A stretch of 64,000 nt of DNA from Acidobacteriota bacterium (GCA_947465645.1 CANIBQ010000008.1:1-64000), one strand, 5' to 3'. Counted from the stretch's first letter, positions 54,055-63,612 are shown. Notes: generated by a model from the letters alone, not told the origin. Program-made: numbers and translations.

Positions 54055-54765
54055 CTACGACGCGATCCGGAGAGACGGCGGACCGCCGCGCAGCTTGTCG
54101 AAGATGTCCTTCAGCAGCGCGGTCGTCACCGGTCCTGCGGACGCAATCTCGTGCGCTTTCAGTAGCGTCGCCTGCCCGCCCATCAGGAAGAGATAGGCGT
54201 CGCACAGCCCCGACAGGTCCTCGAGCCGATCGGAGGCGAGGACGACGGCGGCACCCCGATCGCGCTTGTTCTCGATCGTCGTCTTGAGCCAGCGCGCGCT
54301 GTCGGGGTCGAGTGCCTCCCAGGGCTCGTCGAGCACGATGAGGCGGAGCGGATGACGTCCCAGCACCGTGCGAAGGCCGAGCAGTTGCCGGCTGCCGCGT
54401 GACAGCGTGCCAATGCGGCGGCGTTCCGGCGTGATCGATGCCCCGCTGCCGAGCGTGCCCCAGGCCGCCGCGCGCACCGCCCCCGGAAGCGTCACACCTC
54501 CGGCGAAGTAGGCGGCTGCCGTTGTCCGGAGCGCATCGCGCGGAGGCTGGCCGCCAATCGAGATGTGGCCCTCGGTTGGCGTCACCAGACCCACGAGGGC
54601 GCGCAGCAGCGTCGTTTTGCCCGAGCTGTTCGGCCCGATGACGCCGAGCGCCTGGCCACCTACCAGGTCGAACGACAGGCCGTGGAACACCTCGCGGGAC
54701 CCCGATCTGGTCGCGAGGTCGCGCACCGCGATCGCGACGGGTGTCGTGCCACCTGCGGCGATCAT
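54055..54765 (-). CDS. ABC transporter ATP-binding protein
   Basis: 236 residues. Walker A VIGPNSSGKTTLLRAL (about 42-57), signature LSRGSRQLLGLR (in place of LSGGQ), Walker B LRLIVLDEPWEALDPDSARWLK, H-loop region VVLASDRLEDL where the expected His is Asp. The non-canonical signature and H-loop may mean low ATPase activity. Overlaps the membrane-protein gene by 4 bp. Together they form a two-gene exporter behind a Fis-type regulator gene. Substrate unknown. Confidence 0.86.
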   Translation of the reverse strand: MIAAGGTTPVAIAVRDLATRSGSREVFHGLSFDLVGGQALGVIGPNSSGKTTLLRALVGLVTPTEGHISIGGQPPRDALRTTAAAYFAGGVTLPGAVRAAAWGTLGSGASITPERRRIGTLSRGSRQLLGLRTVLGRHPLRLIVLDEPWEALDPDSARWLKTTIENKRDRGAAVVLASDRLEDLSGLCDAYLFLMGGQATLLKAHEIASAGPVTTALLKDIFDKLRGGPPSLRIAS

Positions 54766-55430
54766 CGTGACACCTGCAGAGAGATGTCCGTCCGCTGAAT
54801 CCACAGGAGGCCGCCGGAGACCGCCACGGTGGCCACCAGCACCGCCGGAATAACCCCGGGCACGTCGGAGCCGGCCAGGTTCGCACCGATCAGGCTCGCG
54901 GGGCGAGCCAGCGGGAGGAATGCTCGCCACACCGGGCTGGCCTCCCAGGTCACGGCGTGCGCCAGCACCGCCACGAGGAGCCAGAGGATCCCGCCTGTCA
55001 TCCGTGGCCACGGCACCGTCGCACCCCATGCCAGCGTGGACATCAACAGGACGGCCACCACTGTGCCCGAGGCGAGCGACACATGAGGGAAACCTCCGTT
55101 GACGAACCCCTCGACGGCAGCAACCCCGAGCCATGCCGAGACGCCCGGCGCAATCGAGGCCGCCCAGTGGGCCAGCCCGATGCGCAGGCGGCTCTCACCA
55201 CCGGTGAGCAAAAGGTCGTAGTGCCCCCTCGCCGCCGGCACCGCAAAGCCGGATGACGCCGCGAGCGTGTGGAGCAGAAGTACCGGCGCCAGCGCCTCAC
55301 CAGGACCGGTCATCCCGGTGGCGAGCAGCGTCCCGCAGACCACGGCGGTGATCGCCAGCGTCGCCGTCATCCACGGGGGAACCGGGGGCACGACGCGAAA
55401 GAACGTGATGAGCATCCGTAAGCGTTTCAC
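54762..55430 (-). CDS. ABC transporter membrane protein, unknown substrate
   Basis: 222 residues with about six hydrophobic segments (examples AITAVVCGTLLATGMTG, VALLMSTLAWGATVPW-type, GGILWLLVAVLAHAV and VIPAVLVATVAVSGGLLW). No recognised family beyond the fit to ABC-2-like small permeases. The start is a GTG at 55430, chosen because it overlaps the regulator stop by 4 bp (GTGA) and because an upstream extension to 55580 is composed of the regulator's own C-terminal DNA. Coupled to the ATPase gene at the 3' side. Confidence 0.72.
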   Translation of the reverse strand: MKRLRMLITFFRVVPPVPPWMTATLAITAVVCGTLLATGMTGPGEALAPVLLLHTLAASSGFAVPAARGHYDLLLTGGESRLRIGLAHWAASIAPGVSAWLGVAAVEGFVNGGFPHVSLASGTVVAVLLMSTLAWGATVPWPRMTGGILWLLVAVLAHAVTWEASPVWRAFLPLARPASLIGANLAGSDVPGVIPAVLVATVAVSGGLLWIQRTDISLQVSR

Positions 55431-56743
55431 CGCTGCGCCACCCTTCTCTGCTGGGGCCGGCTCTCCGGATATCTCAGGTGGGTCTCGAGCGTGTGATAGG
55501 TGATGCCGAGCCGGCGGCAGGCCATCCGCTTGTTGCGGCCGCAGCGATCGAGCACCAGGCGCGCGTACCGGCTGCCCCACGCCCGCAGCGAGTCGTCTGC
55601 CGCGAGCGACGCGCCGAGCACCTCGGCGTAGCGACCGCGCACCTGCGGCGGCAGATCGTCGAGCTCGATCCGCTCCGACTCCGAGAGCGCGACCGCCCGT
55701 TCGACCAGCCTCTCGAGCTCTCGAACGTTCCCCGGCCAGTCATAGATGGCCAGCGCGTCGAGCGCCGGCTCGGAGATCGACAGGTCGCGCGTGTGACGAT
55801 GGCGCGCGAGGAAATACGCGGCCAGCTCACCGATGTCCTCGCGCCGGCTGCGAAGCGGGGGCACGTGCACCTCGACGCCGCTGAGCCTGTAATACAGGTC
55901 TGCCCTGAACAGCTCACGACTCACCAGGTCCGAGAGCGGCCGGTTGGTGGCGACGACGATGCGCGTGTTGACGCGGCGAACGCCGGTGCCGCCCACGCGC
56001 TCGACCGCGACGTCCTGGATCGCTCGCAGCAGCTTGGCCTGCGCCGACAGCGACAGGTCCGAGACCTCGTCGAGGAAGAGCGTGCCGCCGTCCGCGTGCT
56101 CGAACTTTCCGCGCCGGCCCCGCACGCCGGTCGCGGTGTGATCCTCGATGCCAAACAACTCGGCTTCCAGCAAGGTCTCGACCACGGCCGCACAGTTGAC
56201 CGCGACGAACGGGCCGGTGCGGCGGTGGCTCAGCTCATGGACCTGCCGGGCAACGAGCTCCTTTCCGGTACCGCTCTCGCCCTCGACCAACACGGTGAAG
56301 TCGGTGAGCGCGACGCGCTCGATGCGGTCCCGCAATGCCTGCATCACCGGCGTGGACCCGATCAACGGCGCGGCGCCGTCCGGGTGAGCCGCGCGGCGCG
56401 TCATGCGCATGCGGGCCGCCTCGAGTACCAGCCCTCCGAGCTGCGCTGCCGCGCTCAGGGCTGCGAAATCCTTGTCGTCGAGCAGCCGCCCCGGATCGAA
56501 CGACGCTTCGAGCACCGCCTGCGACCGCGGATCCGTGGTGGGGACGCCCAGCACGATCGAGTCGGAGGTTCGCGTCGGCGTCACCAGCCTCGCGTGATAG
56601 CGGGCGGGAATCTCGCGAAGCCTGACGGTCCGCATCGACAGGAGCTGCCGCACCTGCTGCTCGAAGATCGACGGAAGGTCGGCCTGGCCCGCCGATCGTA
56701 CGAGACCGGCACCAAGCGCGGAGACGACAAGCTGAAGATCCAT
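55427..56743 (-). CDS. AAA+ Fis-type regulator (sigma-54 activator-like) with degenerate GAFTGA motif
   Basis: 438 residues. The N-terminal GAF-like domain (about 1-125) is followed by AAA+ with Walker A LVEGESGTGKELVARQVHEL (about 150-169), the L1 region ELFGIEDHTATGVRGRRGKFEHADGGTLFLDEV with Walker B, RIVVATNRPL and the Arg finger region FRADLYYRLSGVEV. A C-terminal Fis-like helix-turn-helix GRNKRMACRRLGITYHTLETHL follows. In sigma-54 activators the L1 loop reads GAFTGA, but here it is HTATGV, so contact with sigma-54 is doubtful. It may act with another sigma factor. The ATG at 56743 was chosen as the start of a family-like N-terminus. It leads a three-gene cluster with the ABC pair, each overlapping by 4 bp. 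Confidence 0.85.
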   Translation of the reverse strand: MDLQLVVSALGAGLVRSAGQADLPSIFEQQVRQLLSMRTVRLREIPARYHARLVTPTRTSDSIVLGVPTTDPRSQAVLEASFDPGRLLDDKDFAALSAAAQLGGLVLEAARMRMTRRAAHPDGAAPLIGSTPVMQALRDRIERVALTDFTVLVEGESGTGKELVARQVHELSHRRTGPFVAVNCAAVVETLLEAELFGIEDHTATGVRGRRGKFEHADGGTLFLDEVSDLSLSAQAKLLRAIQDVAVERVGGTGVRRVNTRIVVATNRPLSDLVSRELFRADLYYRLSGVEVHVPPLRSRREDIGELAAYFLARHRHTRDLSISEPALDALAIYDWPGNVRELERLVERAVALSESERIELDDLPPQVRGRYAEVLGASLAADDSLRAWGSRYARLVLDRCGRNKRMACRRLGITYHTLETHLRYPESRPQQRRVAQR

Positions 56744-56930
56744 GCGGCCCCGAGAACCAATGCGCATGCCACGATGTGCTGGCGCTCCTAAGCCCCTCCG
56801 CCGTAAGGCGTTGGTCGATCTCACCGGCATTCACCGGTGCGGCCGCCGGGTAATCCGTCCCCAGCGTCCCCGGGGCGCGCCTGGGGTCGAGGGAACGCCA
56901 TACCCTGCCCATGCGGTACGACGCGGGGGT

Positions 56931-58406
56931 TTACGTGCCGCAGAACGTGCGATAGGTCCGCTCGCCCGATCGCGGCGCGCTGAACATCGGCAGGTCGCGT
57001 TCGTGATCGTAGGGCGTCGCCAACACCTCGAGCAGTCGCTCCATCACGGACACATCGTCCCGGCTGGTCGCGGCGAGGAGCGCATCCTCGACGTTGTGAT
57101 TGCGGGGGATGAACGCAGGGTTGTGCCGCCGCATCAGGGTTCTGGTTTCGGCGAGCGACTGCGGCTGGCGCGCGCGGCGCGCCTCCAACCGATGGTGCCA
57201 GGCCTCCAGGTCGGGATCGGCGTTCGCGCTGTTACTGGCAAGGCCGTCGCCGGCGAGGCCCCCGCTGGTGAGCAACCGGAAGGTGTTGGTGAAGTCGGCA
57301 GACCGCCGGTGCATCCAGGCGAGCAGGTCGTTGACGAGTCCCGCATCATCATCTTCCCGCGTAAACAGCCCAAGCTTCGCCCGCATGCCGTCCAGCCAGT
57401 GCTCCTCGAACAGGCCGGGGAAGCGATCGAGCGCCGACGTAGCCCGCTCGACTGCTCGATCGACGTCGCGGTCAAACAGCGGCAACATCGCTTCGGCAAG
57501 TCGCGCGAGGTTCCACTGCGCGATTGGCGGCTGGTTTCCGTACGCGTATCGCCCGCCGGCGTCGATCGAGCTGAACACCGTGGCGGGGTCGTACGCGTCC
57601 ATGAACGCGCACGGGCCGTAGTCGATGGTTTCGCCGGAGAGGGCCATATTGTCGGTGTTCATCACGCCGTGGACGAAGCCAACCAGCTGCCAGCGCGCAA
57701 TCAGGGACGCCTGCCGTGCCAGGATCGCGTCGAACAGCGCGACATATGGCTCTGGCGAAGCGGCGAGCTCCGGGTAGTGGCGCGCCAGCGTGTAATCCGC
57801 AAGCGCCCGCGTGGCGCTCTCGTCCCCATGCGCCGTGGCCCATTGCATCGTGCCGACGCGGATATGACTCGCGGCCACGCGCGTCAGCACTGCGCCCTGA
57901 AGCGCCGTCTCCCGATACACCGGCTCGCCCGTCGTCACCACGGCCAGGCTGCGCGTGGTCGGAATGCCCAGCGCGTGCATCGCCTCGCTGATGATGTATT
58001 CCCGCAGCATCGGCCCGAGCGCGGCGCGGCCGTCACCGCGGCGGGAGAACCGCGTCGGGCCGGCCCCTTTCAGCTGAATGTCCATGCGATCGCCGGACGG
58101 CGTGATCTGCTCGCCGAGCAGGATCGCGCGGCCATCGCCGAGCGGGGTGAAGTGACCGAACTGGTGACCCGCGTACGCCTGCGCGATTGGTCGCCCCCCT
58201 TCGGGCAGCGCATTTCCGGCGAAGATTGCGACGCCATCGGCACGCTCGAGCGCCTCAACGTCGAGTCCAAGCGATGTCGCAAGTGGCCGGTTGAAAACTA
58301 CCAGGCGCGGGTCGGGGACCGCAGTGGGTGCCGCAGGAGAATGGAAGAGCTGCGGCAGCTCCGCGTAGGTGTGCTCGAGGCGCCAGCCTGCCATTCCGAT
58401 CATCAT
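56931..58406 (-). CDS. selO: SelO (YdiU) protein adenylyltransferase
   Basis: About 491 residues. Pseudokinase-fold enzyme that AMPylates proteins. FNRPLATSLGLDVEALE at the start, FGHFTPLGDGRAILLGEQ, RFSRRGDGRAALGPMLREYIISEAMHALGIPTTRSLAVVTTGEPV and HGVMNTDNMALSGETIDYGPCAFMDAYDP (with the reversed HxxxN/D region) are conserved. The C-terminus YRTFCGT with a Cys near the end is typical of bacterial SelO. The start could be any of the ATGs at 58406, 58403 or 58394. 58406 is chosen; nothing upstream is family-like. Confidence 0.93.
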   Translation of the reverse strand: MMIGMAGWRLEHTYAELPQLFHSPAAPTAVPDPRLVVFNRPLATSLGLDVEALERADGVAIFAGNALPEGGRPIAQAYAGHQFGHFTPLGDGRAILLGEQITPSGDRMDIQLKGAGPTRFSRRGDGRAALGPMLREYIISEAMHALGIPTTRSLAVVTTGEPVYRETALQGAVLTRVAASHIRVGTMQWATAHGDESATRALADYTLARHYPELAASPEPYVALFDAILARQASLIARWQLVGFVHGVMNTDNMALSGETIDYGPCAFMDAYDPATVFSSIDAGGRYAYGNQPPIAQWNLARLAEAMLPLFDRDVDRAVERATSALDRFPGLFEEHWLDGMRAKLGLFTREDDDAGLVNDLLAWMHRRSADFTNTFRLLTSGGLAGDGLASNSANADPDLEAWHHRLEARRARQPQSLAETRTLMRRHNPAFIPRNHNVEDALLAATSRDDVSVMERLLEVLATPYDHERDLPMFSAPRSGERTYRTFCGT

Positions 58407-58434
58407 AACGGGCGGGCCGCCGCGCGGGCCCCGG

Positions 58435-58623
58435 CTACGCCGTGAGGCGCGGGTCGAGGTCATACGCGCGCGCTCGCGTGTCGATCGACCGATCGAAGGC
58501 GAGCGCCCCGCGATAGTGGATCAAGTCTGCATGTAGTGCCGAGACGTGAGCGCGGACCACACGGTTCCTGACGAGAAGGCGGCCGGCGGCCGCGCCGCCG
58601 CTCGGGTAGAACTCGAGGCGCCG
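58435..58623 (-). pseudogene. Degraded C-terminal half of a PilZ-domain gene
   Basis: Reading the minus strand gives RRLEFYPSGGAAAGRLLVRN and on through RVVRAHVSALHADLIHYRGA to LAFDRSIDTR, then a stop TAG at 58435. This closely follows the end of the PilZ gene at the right edge of the window (HVVRARVSSVQADAIHYR, ALAFDRSIDTRA). The N-terminal PilZ half is missing and no good start codon exists in the homologous part. It lies just after the end of the TonB receptor gene. Confidence 0.72.
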
Positions 58624-58642
58624 GCCCTGACCGCTTTCACCA

Positions 58643-61600
58643 TCAGAACTCCACCCGTGCGCTGAGCTGAATCATCCGCGGGTCGAGGATGCGCGTGGGC
58701 CGGCGCCACTGCGCGCCAAACGTGTTGTTCACCTCCAGCACCGAGTTGGCATTGAGCATGTTGAAGATATCCACGTTCGCCTGCAGACGTGTCCTTCCTA
58801 CCGGGATGAGCTTACTGATCCGCACGTCGAGCTGTGTGCGGCGGTTTTCAAATTCGGTCTGCGGCGAGATGAGGGGGACGTTTACAGTGCGCGCTCCGCC
58901 CGACAGGTTCCGTCCGAGTGAGCGCAAGACCTGCGCGGTCGGCACGGCGTAGGTCGCCAGATAGGCCGTTCCGGGAAGGTTCTGAAGCGTGGCGCTCACA
59001 GAGAAGTCCATCGGCAGGGGATAGCTTCCGTTCAGTTTCATCTGCGTGTTGGCACCGAACGGCGTGACGGCGCGGCAGGTCGGCCGCCCATTGATGGCGG
59101 TCCCGGTGTGTGGCACGGGCGACGCGGACGCGCCCGGCAGATTGGCAGCTGCTGCGCCCGGACTGTCGACGTTGAAGCAGACGTCGCTGATGGTGCGTCC
59201 CGTGTCCACCCCGCCAGCCAGCCGGATGCCCCGACCTAACCGCGCGTTGATCGTCGCGCTGACGAAGTCGGCCGTACGGGTGTACTTCCCGAAGTTGGAC
59301 GCTTGCGTCACCACGTTCGAGATCTGTCCGAACTTGTCGGGATTTATGTCGTACAGGCCGCAGACCTCGTATCCACCGCCGCCCGGCAGCCTGGGATCTG
59401 CCGGCGCCGTGATGCAGTACGGACTGTAGTCAGCGTCGGCCACGGTGGCGTTGTCGGTGACTCGGTAGTTACCGTCCCAATTGTGATAGTACCCGGCGGT
59501 GGCCGACAGTCCCGGGCCGAGCTGATGCTGCAGCTCCGTGTTGATGTCCCAGGTGTATGCACGCCCCTCCTGCACCACGTCGTCTGCATATCGGGTGGCC
59601 AGCGGGTTGCTCTTGCCGAAGTTCTGATTGTCGATAGCCTGGCACTCCCCATTGGCGGCGAAGTTCGTCAGATCGCAGTCGGGAAAGTAGTTGCGATTGG
59701 CGTCGGTCCACGAGCGGTTGGCGGAGGTGACCGACGTCGTGACCGGCGCGATGTTGGAGCTAAACGTTCCAGAGGTCAGTTCCAGGTAGCGTCCGATCGA
59801 CATCTTGAGCGCCGTCCGGCCCGTGCCGAACAGGTCATACGAAGCACCGAGCCTGGGACTCCAATCCCGCCACTTGGGCGCGTGCTCGACAGCAGGCAGC
59901 TCCCGCGGGCCGACGAACCGCCCCGGACCGAGGCTGATGGCTGGGATGTTCACATCGTAGTAGTCGTACCGGACGCCGTAGTTCAGGGTCAGCCGCTTGA
60001 TGGTCCATTGATCCTGGGCGTACGCCCCGAGGTCCCACATCGCGCGGACGACCGTCCGGAATGGCGCGTCGATGCGCGTGCCCAGCTTGACGCGCTCGGG
60101 TTCGCGGTCCGGGTACGGGTAGGCATACTGAGTGATCCCAGTGGGCACTCCGTTGTTGAAGGTATACGAGGTGAACTGGTTTCCTGAGCTCGTGCTCCCT
60201 TCGTCCTTGATGGCCGACTCGTTGCTCATGCCGAATTTGAACGCGTGCGACCCGGTGACGTAGGAAAGCGAGGCGCGAACCGGAAAACGGTTGCCCCAGC
60301 GGTGACCGCCGTAGGTCGTCGGCGCGTTGTAGCTGAACCCCAGCCCCGTGTCGTTGATGGCGATGTCGTCGGGGCTCACCTCGGGCTGCAGGTAGTTGGG
60401 CCAGCTGTGAATGACCGCGGCAGCGCCCGCCTCAAGCAAGAGCCGGTTCGTGCGCGGCGAGCTCCACGAGGCCTGGACGATCCCCTCCGGAAAGTTGTGC
60501 CAGAGCGCGACCGATTCGGGGGCGTTGCCGGACAGCCGGATGCACACGCAGTTGTGCGTGATATCTGTGAAGAGGTTCAGCTTGTTCTTGGGCGTGAGCT
60601 GCCAGGTCAATCGGACCGCATTCGACTGGTTCCACTCGGACTGCGCGGACGGCCGCTCCGGGTCGGGCGTGTAGAACATCGTACCCTGCGTCTTGTTGTA
60701 GAAGACGCCAGGCACCTGGTTCTCCGAGCCCCACCGGCGGACCGAGGCGAAGAACCACACCTTGTCCTTCCTGATCGGCCCCCCAACGGAGAGACCGTAG
60801 TCATATAAAAAGTTCACCTGCTGCCCGGACGCAACACCACGCGCGCGAAGATCGTCGGTCAGGTTGCTGCTCTGAAAGTGGCTGTTCGTGTAGCGGACGA
60901 GCCCTCCGAACTTCAACGCGTTGCCGCCCTCCTTCGGAATCAGATTCATCGACACGCCGGTCGAGGAGCTCTCGGCCGACATGCCGCCGGTCTCCACCGA
61001 CATCTCCTCAACCGTCTCGGAGTTGAAGGCGTACCCGGGCGACCCGCCGCTCGACATGTTCTGGATCCGCATGCCGTCATACTGCACGCGCGCGTTCCCG
61101 ACCTTGCCGTGGAACCCGATGTTGTTTCCCGACTGGCCGTAGAACGTACCCTGCGTCCCGCCCACGTCTGGCGGTGCGACCAGGCCGGGCGTCAGAGCCG
61201 CGAGCCCGGCGACGCTGGCCTGACCCATCGGCAGGACCTTCAGCGCCTCGGCGGTCATCACAGTCTGTTGCCGCACGTTCGCCGTGTCGACCAGCGGGGC
61301 CCCGGCCGTCACCGTGATCGTCTCCTCCAAGGCGCCGACAGGCATCTCGGCATTGATCGTCGCGGTAAAGCCCGACGACAGCTCGATGCCGTCACGCCTG
61401 AGGACATTGAACCCGGGCAGCGTGAACGTCACCGTATAGGTGCCCGGTCGCAGATCGACGATGTTGAATCGTCCCTGGTCGTCGGTGACGACGATGCGGA
61501 CTTTCTCGATGAGGGCTGGGCTGGCTGCCTCCACGGTGACGCCCGGCAACACGGCGCCCGACGTGTCACGCACGGCGCCTGCGATGCCTGCCGGAGACAA

Positions 61601-61684
61601 CTGCGCCGCGGCACTGCGCGATACCAGCAGCGCACACATCAGTAGGAACAGAAAGCGGCCTGCGAACACGGCTCGTTGCATCAC
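58643..61684 (-). CDS. TonB-dependent receptor with carboxypeptidase-regulatory N-terminal domain
   Basis: 1013 residues. Signal peptide ending AAAQ. The N-terminal CarboxypepD_reg-like Ig domain (about 28-110, GIAGAVRDTSGAVLPGVTVEAASPA...GRFNIVDLRPGTYTVTFTLPGF) precedes a plug domain (about 115-240) and a 22-strand barrel to the C-terminus, ending RMIQLSARVEF with the terminal Phe typical of outer-membrane proteins. This Oar-like architecture is common in Acidobacteriota. Ligand unknown, possibly polysaccharides or peptides. It is followed by a remnant PilZ gene and preceded, 39 bp away, by the convergent-order CMD-domain gene on the same strand, so the two may be co-transcribed. Confidence 0.93.
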   Translation of the reverse strand: MMQRAVFAGRFLFLLMCALLVSRSAAAQLSPAGIAGAVRDTSGAVLPGVTVEAASPALIEKVRIVVTDDQGRFNIVDLRPGTYTVTFTLPGFNVLRRDGIELSSGFTATINAEMPVGALEETITVTAGAPLVDTANVRQQTVMTAEALKVLPMGQASVAGLAALTPGLVAPPDVGGTQGTFYGQSGNNIGFHGKVGNARVQYDGMRIQNMSSGGSPGYAFNSETVEEMSVETGGMSAESSSTGVSMNLIPKEGGNALKFGGLVRYTNSHFQSSNLTDDLRARGVASGQQVNFLYDYGLSVGGPIRKDKVWFFASVRRWGSENQVPGVFYNKTQGTMFYTPDPERPSAQSEWNQSNAVRLTWQLTPKNKLNLFTDITHNCVCIRLSGNAPESVALWHNFPEGIVQASWSSPRTNRLLLEAGAAAVIHSWPNYLQPEVSPDDIAINDTGLGFSYNAPTTYGGHRWGNRFPVRASLSYVTGSHAFKFGMSNESAIKDEGSTSSGNQFTSYTFNNGVPTGITQYAYPYPDREPERVKLGTRIDAPFRTVVRAMWDLGAYAQDQWTIKRLTLNYGVRYDYYDVNIPAISLGPGRFVGPRELPAVEHAPKWRDWSPRLGASYDLFGTGRTALKMSIGRYLELTSGTFSSNIAPVTTSVTSANRSWTDANRNYFPDCDLTNFAANGECQAIDNQNFGKSNPLATRYADDVVQEGRAYTWDINTELQHQLGPGLSATAGYYHNWDGNYRVTDNATVADADYSPYCITAPADPRLPGGGGYEVCGLYDINPDKFGQISNVVTQASNFGKYTRTADFVSATINARLGRGIRLAGGVDTGRTISDVCFNVDSPGAAAANLPGASASPVPHTGTAINGRPTCRAVTPFGANTQMKLNGSYPLPMDFSVSATLQNLPGTAYLATYAVPTAQVLRSLGRNLSGGARTVNVPLISPQTEFENRRTQLDVRISKLIPVGRTRLQANVDIFNMLNANSVLEVNNTFGAQWRRPTRILDPRMIQLSARVEF

Positions 61685-61723
61685 TCCTCCGGCGTTACGA
61701 CGCGTGGCGGCGACGCGCGGCGC

Positions 61724-62977
61724 TCAGTTCTTGATAGGCAACAGCGGCTGCTGTCCGGCAGCAAGCTGCTGATCGAACACGATGAGCAGGACGTCCTCGC
61801 GCGTGTGTGGCGCCATGACGTTCACGACGAAGTCGGAGAGATCCTGCTGGCCGAAGGTCATCTTGGCGCGCGCGTACGTGTCCGCGGTGACGTTGTGTTG
61901 TCCGAAGAGCTCACGACCGAACTGGATGAGGACCGCCTCTTTGGCGGGAAGACCGGTCGCCGCCTTGTTGTACCGTACGGCGTCAATCGTTGCGGCGGAC
62001 AGGCCGGCCCTGATTGCCGCCGCCTCGGTCATCGTCCAGTCGTACTGCTGATCGTGAAGACGCGCCGTGATCAGGGCGGCCAGCGCGATGAGCGCAGCGC
62101 CCTGGCTCGCTTCAAGCGACTTGAGGCCGGCGGCAAACCGTGCCATCGATCCCGGTCCGGTCGGCGCCGGCGCCAGCGTCCGACGATAGAGCCCCGTGTT
62201 CGCTCCTTCGCCTCCAGCGTTTCCTTGCTGCGGGCGCGCGGGATTCACGGAAGGAATGCGGCTGCGCGAATCGGGAAGGATGTCGGCCGGCATCGTGAAC
62301 GGCAGCGGGAGGAACTGCTTCATCTGGGGCGGCATCCACTGGTTGGCCGCGGTCAGGTTGACGGCGGTGCCTGCGTAATTCGACATCAGGTCGACCATGT
62401 CCACCATGTCGGTCTTGCCGAACAGCTTCAGCGCGCGGGCGTACGTCGCAGGCGCGACCCTGTGCGTGCCGATCTCGCGACCGAGCTGGATGATCGCGGC
62501 TTCCTTTTCCCCCAGGCCCGTCAGCGGCCTGCGGTTCCGGACCACATCGGCGATGTGAGGCTCCAGCCCCACCGACACCGCCTCCATCTCGTGCAGCGAC
62601 CACTCGTACGGTTGGTCATACTCGCGCGCGACTACCAGGATGGCCAACTCAGACAGCCGGCGGCCGATCCGCGCATCCCACCGCACGTCAACACCGGAGC
62701 GATGGAGCCGGATGGCGGCCAGGCCTTCGGGCTTGCCGCCCGAAGCCGACGCGATGGCAGCGTCGTACGCCTTCTTCATCTGATCGTTTAGTTCTTCGCG
62801 CTTGATCGGCGGCAGACGGTTCCGCGTGTCCGGATGCACGTCGGGGGGAAGGGCCCCGTCAGCGATCCGGCCGGAGGGTGAAGCTGGGGCCTGGGCCTGC
62901 AGGTCCGCCAGTTGAAACCCGGGGGGTGGCACTGCGATCGCCAGCACCAGGGCCGCTACGATGGGAGCTGCCTTCAT
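61724..62977 (-). CDS. Secreted protein with two carboxymuconolactone decarboxylase (CMD)-like domains
   Basis: 417 residues from the ATG at 62977 (GAGG lies upstream). Signal peptide (about 1-22, IVAALVLAIAVPPPG). First CMD-like domain about 95-200 (ELAILVVAREYDQPYEWSLHE), second about 280-400 (ALIALAALITARLHDQQYDWTMTE). The EYDxxYEWSxHE-type motif is the CMD signature without the CxxC pair of AhpD, so peroxidase activity is unlikely and a decarboxylase-like or unknown role remains. The export signal is unusual for a normally cytoplasmic fold. It is directly upstream of the TonB receptor gene in the same direction. Confidence 0.85.
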   Translation of the reverse strand: MKAAPIVAALVLAIAVPPPGFQLADLQAQAPASPSGRIADGALPPDVHPDTRNRLPPIKREELNDQMKKAYDAAIASASGGKPEGLAAIRLHRSGVDVRWDARIGRRLSELAILVVAREYDQPYEWSLHEMEAVSVGLEPHIADVVRNRRPLTGLGEKEAAIIQLGREIGTHRVAPATYARALKLFGKTDMVDMVDLMSNYAGTAVNLTAANQWMPPQMKQFLPLPFTMPADILPDSRSRIPSVNPARPQQGNAGGEGANTGLYRRTLAPAPTGPGSMARFAAGLKSLEASQGAALIALAALITARLHDQQYDWTMTEAAAIRAGLSAATIDAVRYNKAATGLPAKEAVLIQFGRELFGQHNVTADTYARAKMTFGQQDLSDFVVNVMAPHTREDVLLIVFDQQLAAGQQPLLPIKN

Positions 62978-63204
62978 GTCGCGTCCTCGACTCGATGGGC
63001 GTGTGAGCGGTTCGCGGGGCCTTTGAGAGACGAACGATTTCAGAGTAGTGAGAGCAGTGGACTCAGATATCCCATGGGGGCAAATCCTGTCAATCGTTTT
63101 TTGGAAGAGCGCAGGAGCTGTGCTCCCTGGAGCCGGAAGCGGTGGTTTCCGAATCGCTTCCGATTGTCTTCCCTGTGCGGGGCGCCTGATAGGTTCAGTA
63201 TCCC
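62978..63204. other. Spacer without a supported gene
   Basis: 227 bp upstream of the CMD gene and the HTH remnant. It contains an inverted repeat GGAAGCG ... CGCTTCC (63140-63166) that could be an operator or a hairpin. No promoter that I trust. Confidence 0.4.
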
Positions 63205-63516
63205 GTGACGGAGGCAGCCATAAACCCGTTATGGACCGTCGTCTACGACCCCCAGAAGTTCGCGCACGAGCGTAAGAGACAGAAGCTGACGCTCGAGGCC
63301 ATCTCGGGAACCCTGTCGGGGAGGACAGCGCGGGAGATCGAAAACGGGACACCGACCGTCACATTGGATTCCTCGGCCAACGGCACTTCGCAAGATTGCC
63401 GATGGTGCAGCCAGCACCGATCCAACCACGCGCGTGGATCAAGCCAGCTCGGACGTCAACGGACTTGTCACGCTCGAGCGATCCGCAGACCGCCCGGACC
63501 GCCGAACGATGGCTGA
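63205..63516 (+). pseudogene. Possible frameshifted XRE-type HTH regulator
   Basis: The first 54 residues (MTEAAINPLWTVVYDPQKFAHER and KRQKLTLEAISGTLSGRTAREIENGTPTVTLDS) fit an XRE/Cro-like helix-turn-helix followed by the usual TVTLD step. After this the open frame turns to non-homologous Ser/Arg text. In another frame the sequence reads RPTALRKIADGAASTDPTT, which resembles the next helix of such a domain (LRxIADALGVDP). A small indel near 63370 would restore it. It starts with a GTG at 63205. Low certainty. Confidence 0.4.
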
Positions 63517-63612
63517 GCGCCCGCGACGAAGAAGCCGCCGGAGTCTGGCGTGACACCCACGAGACTGAGAAATGGTAACGACTCCGGCATCGGCAGCGGC
63601 GGCACGAAGTCT

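Noticed and set aside
56744..56930. Sigma-54 promoter in the spacer before the regulator
   Set aside because: No GG-N10-GC pair at -24/-12 that I could support.
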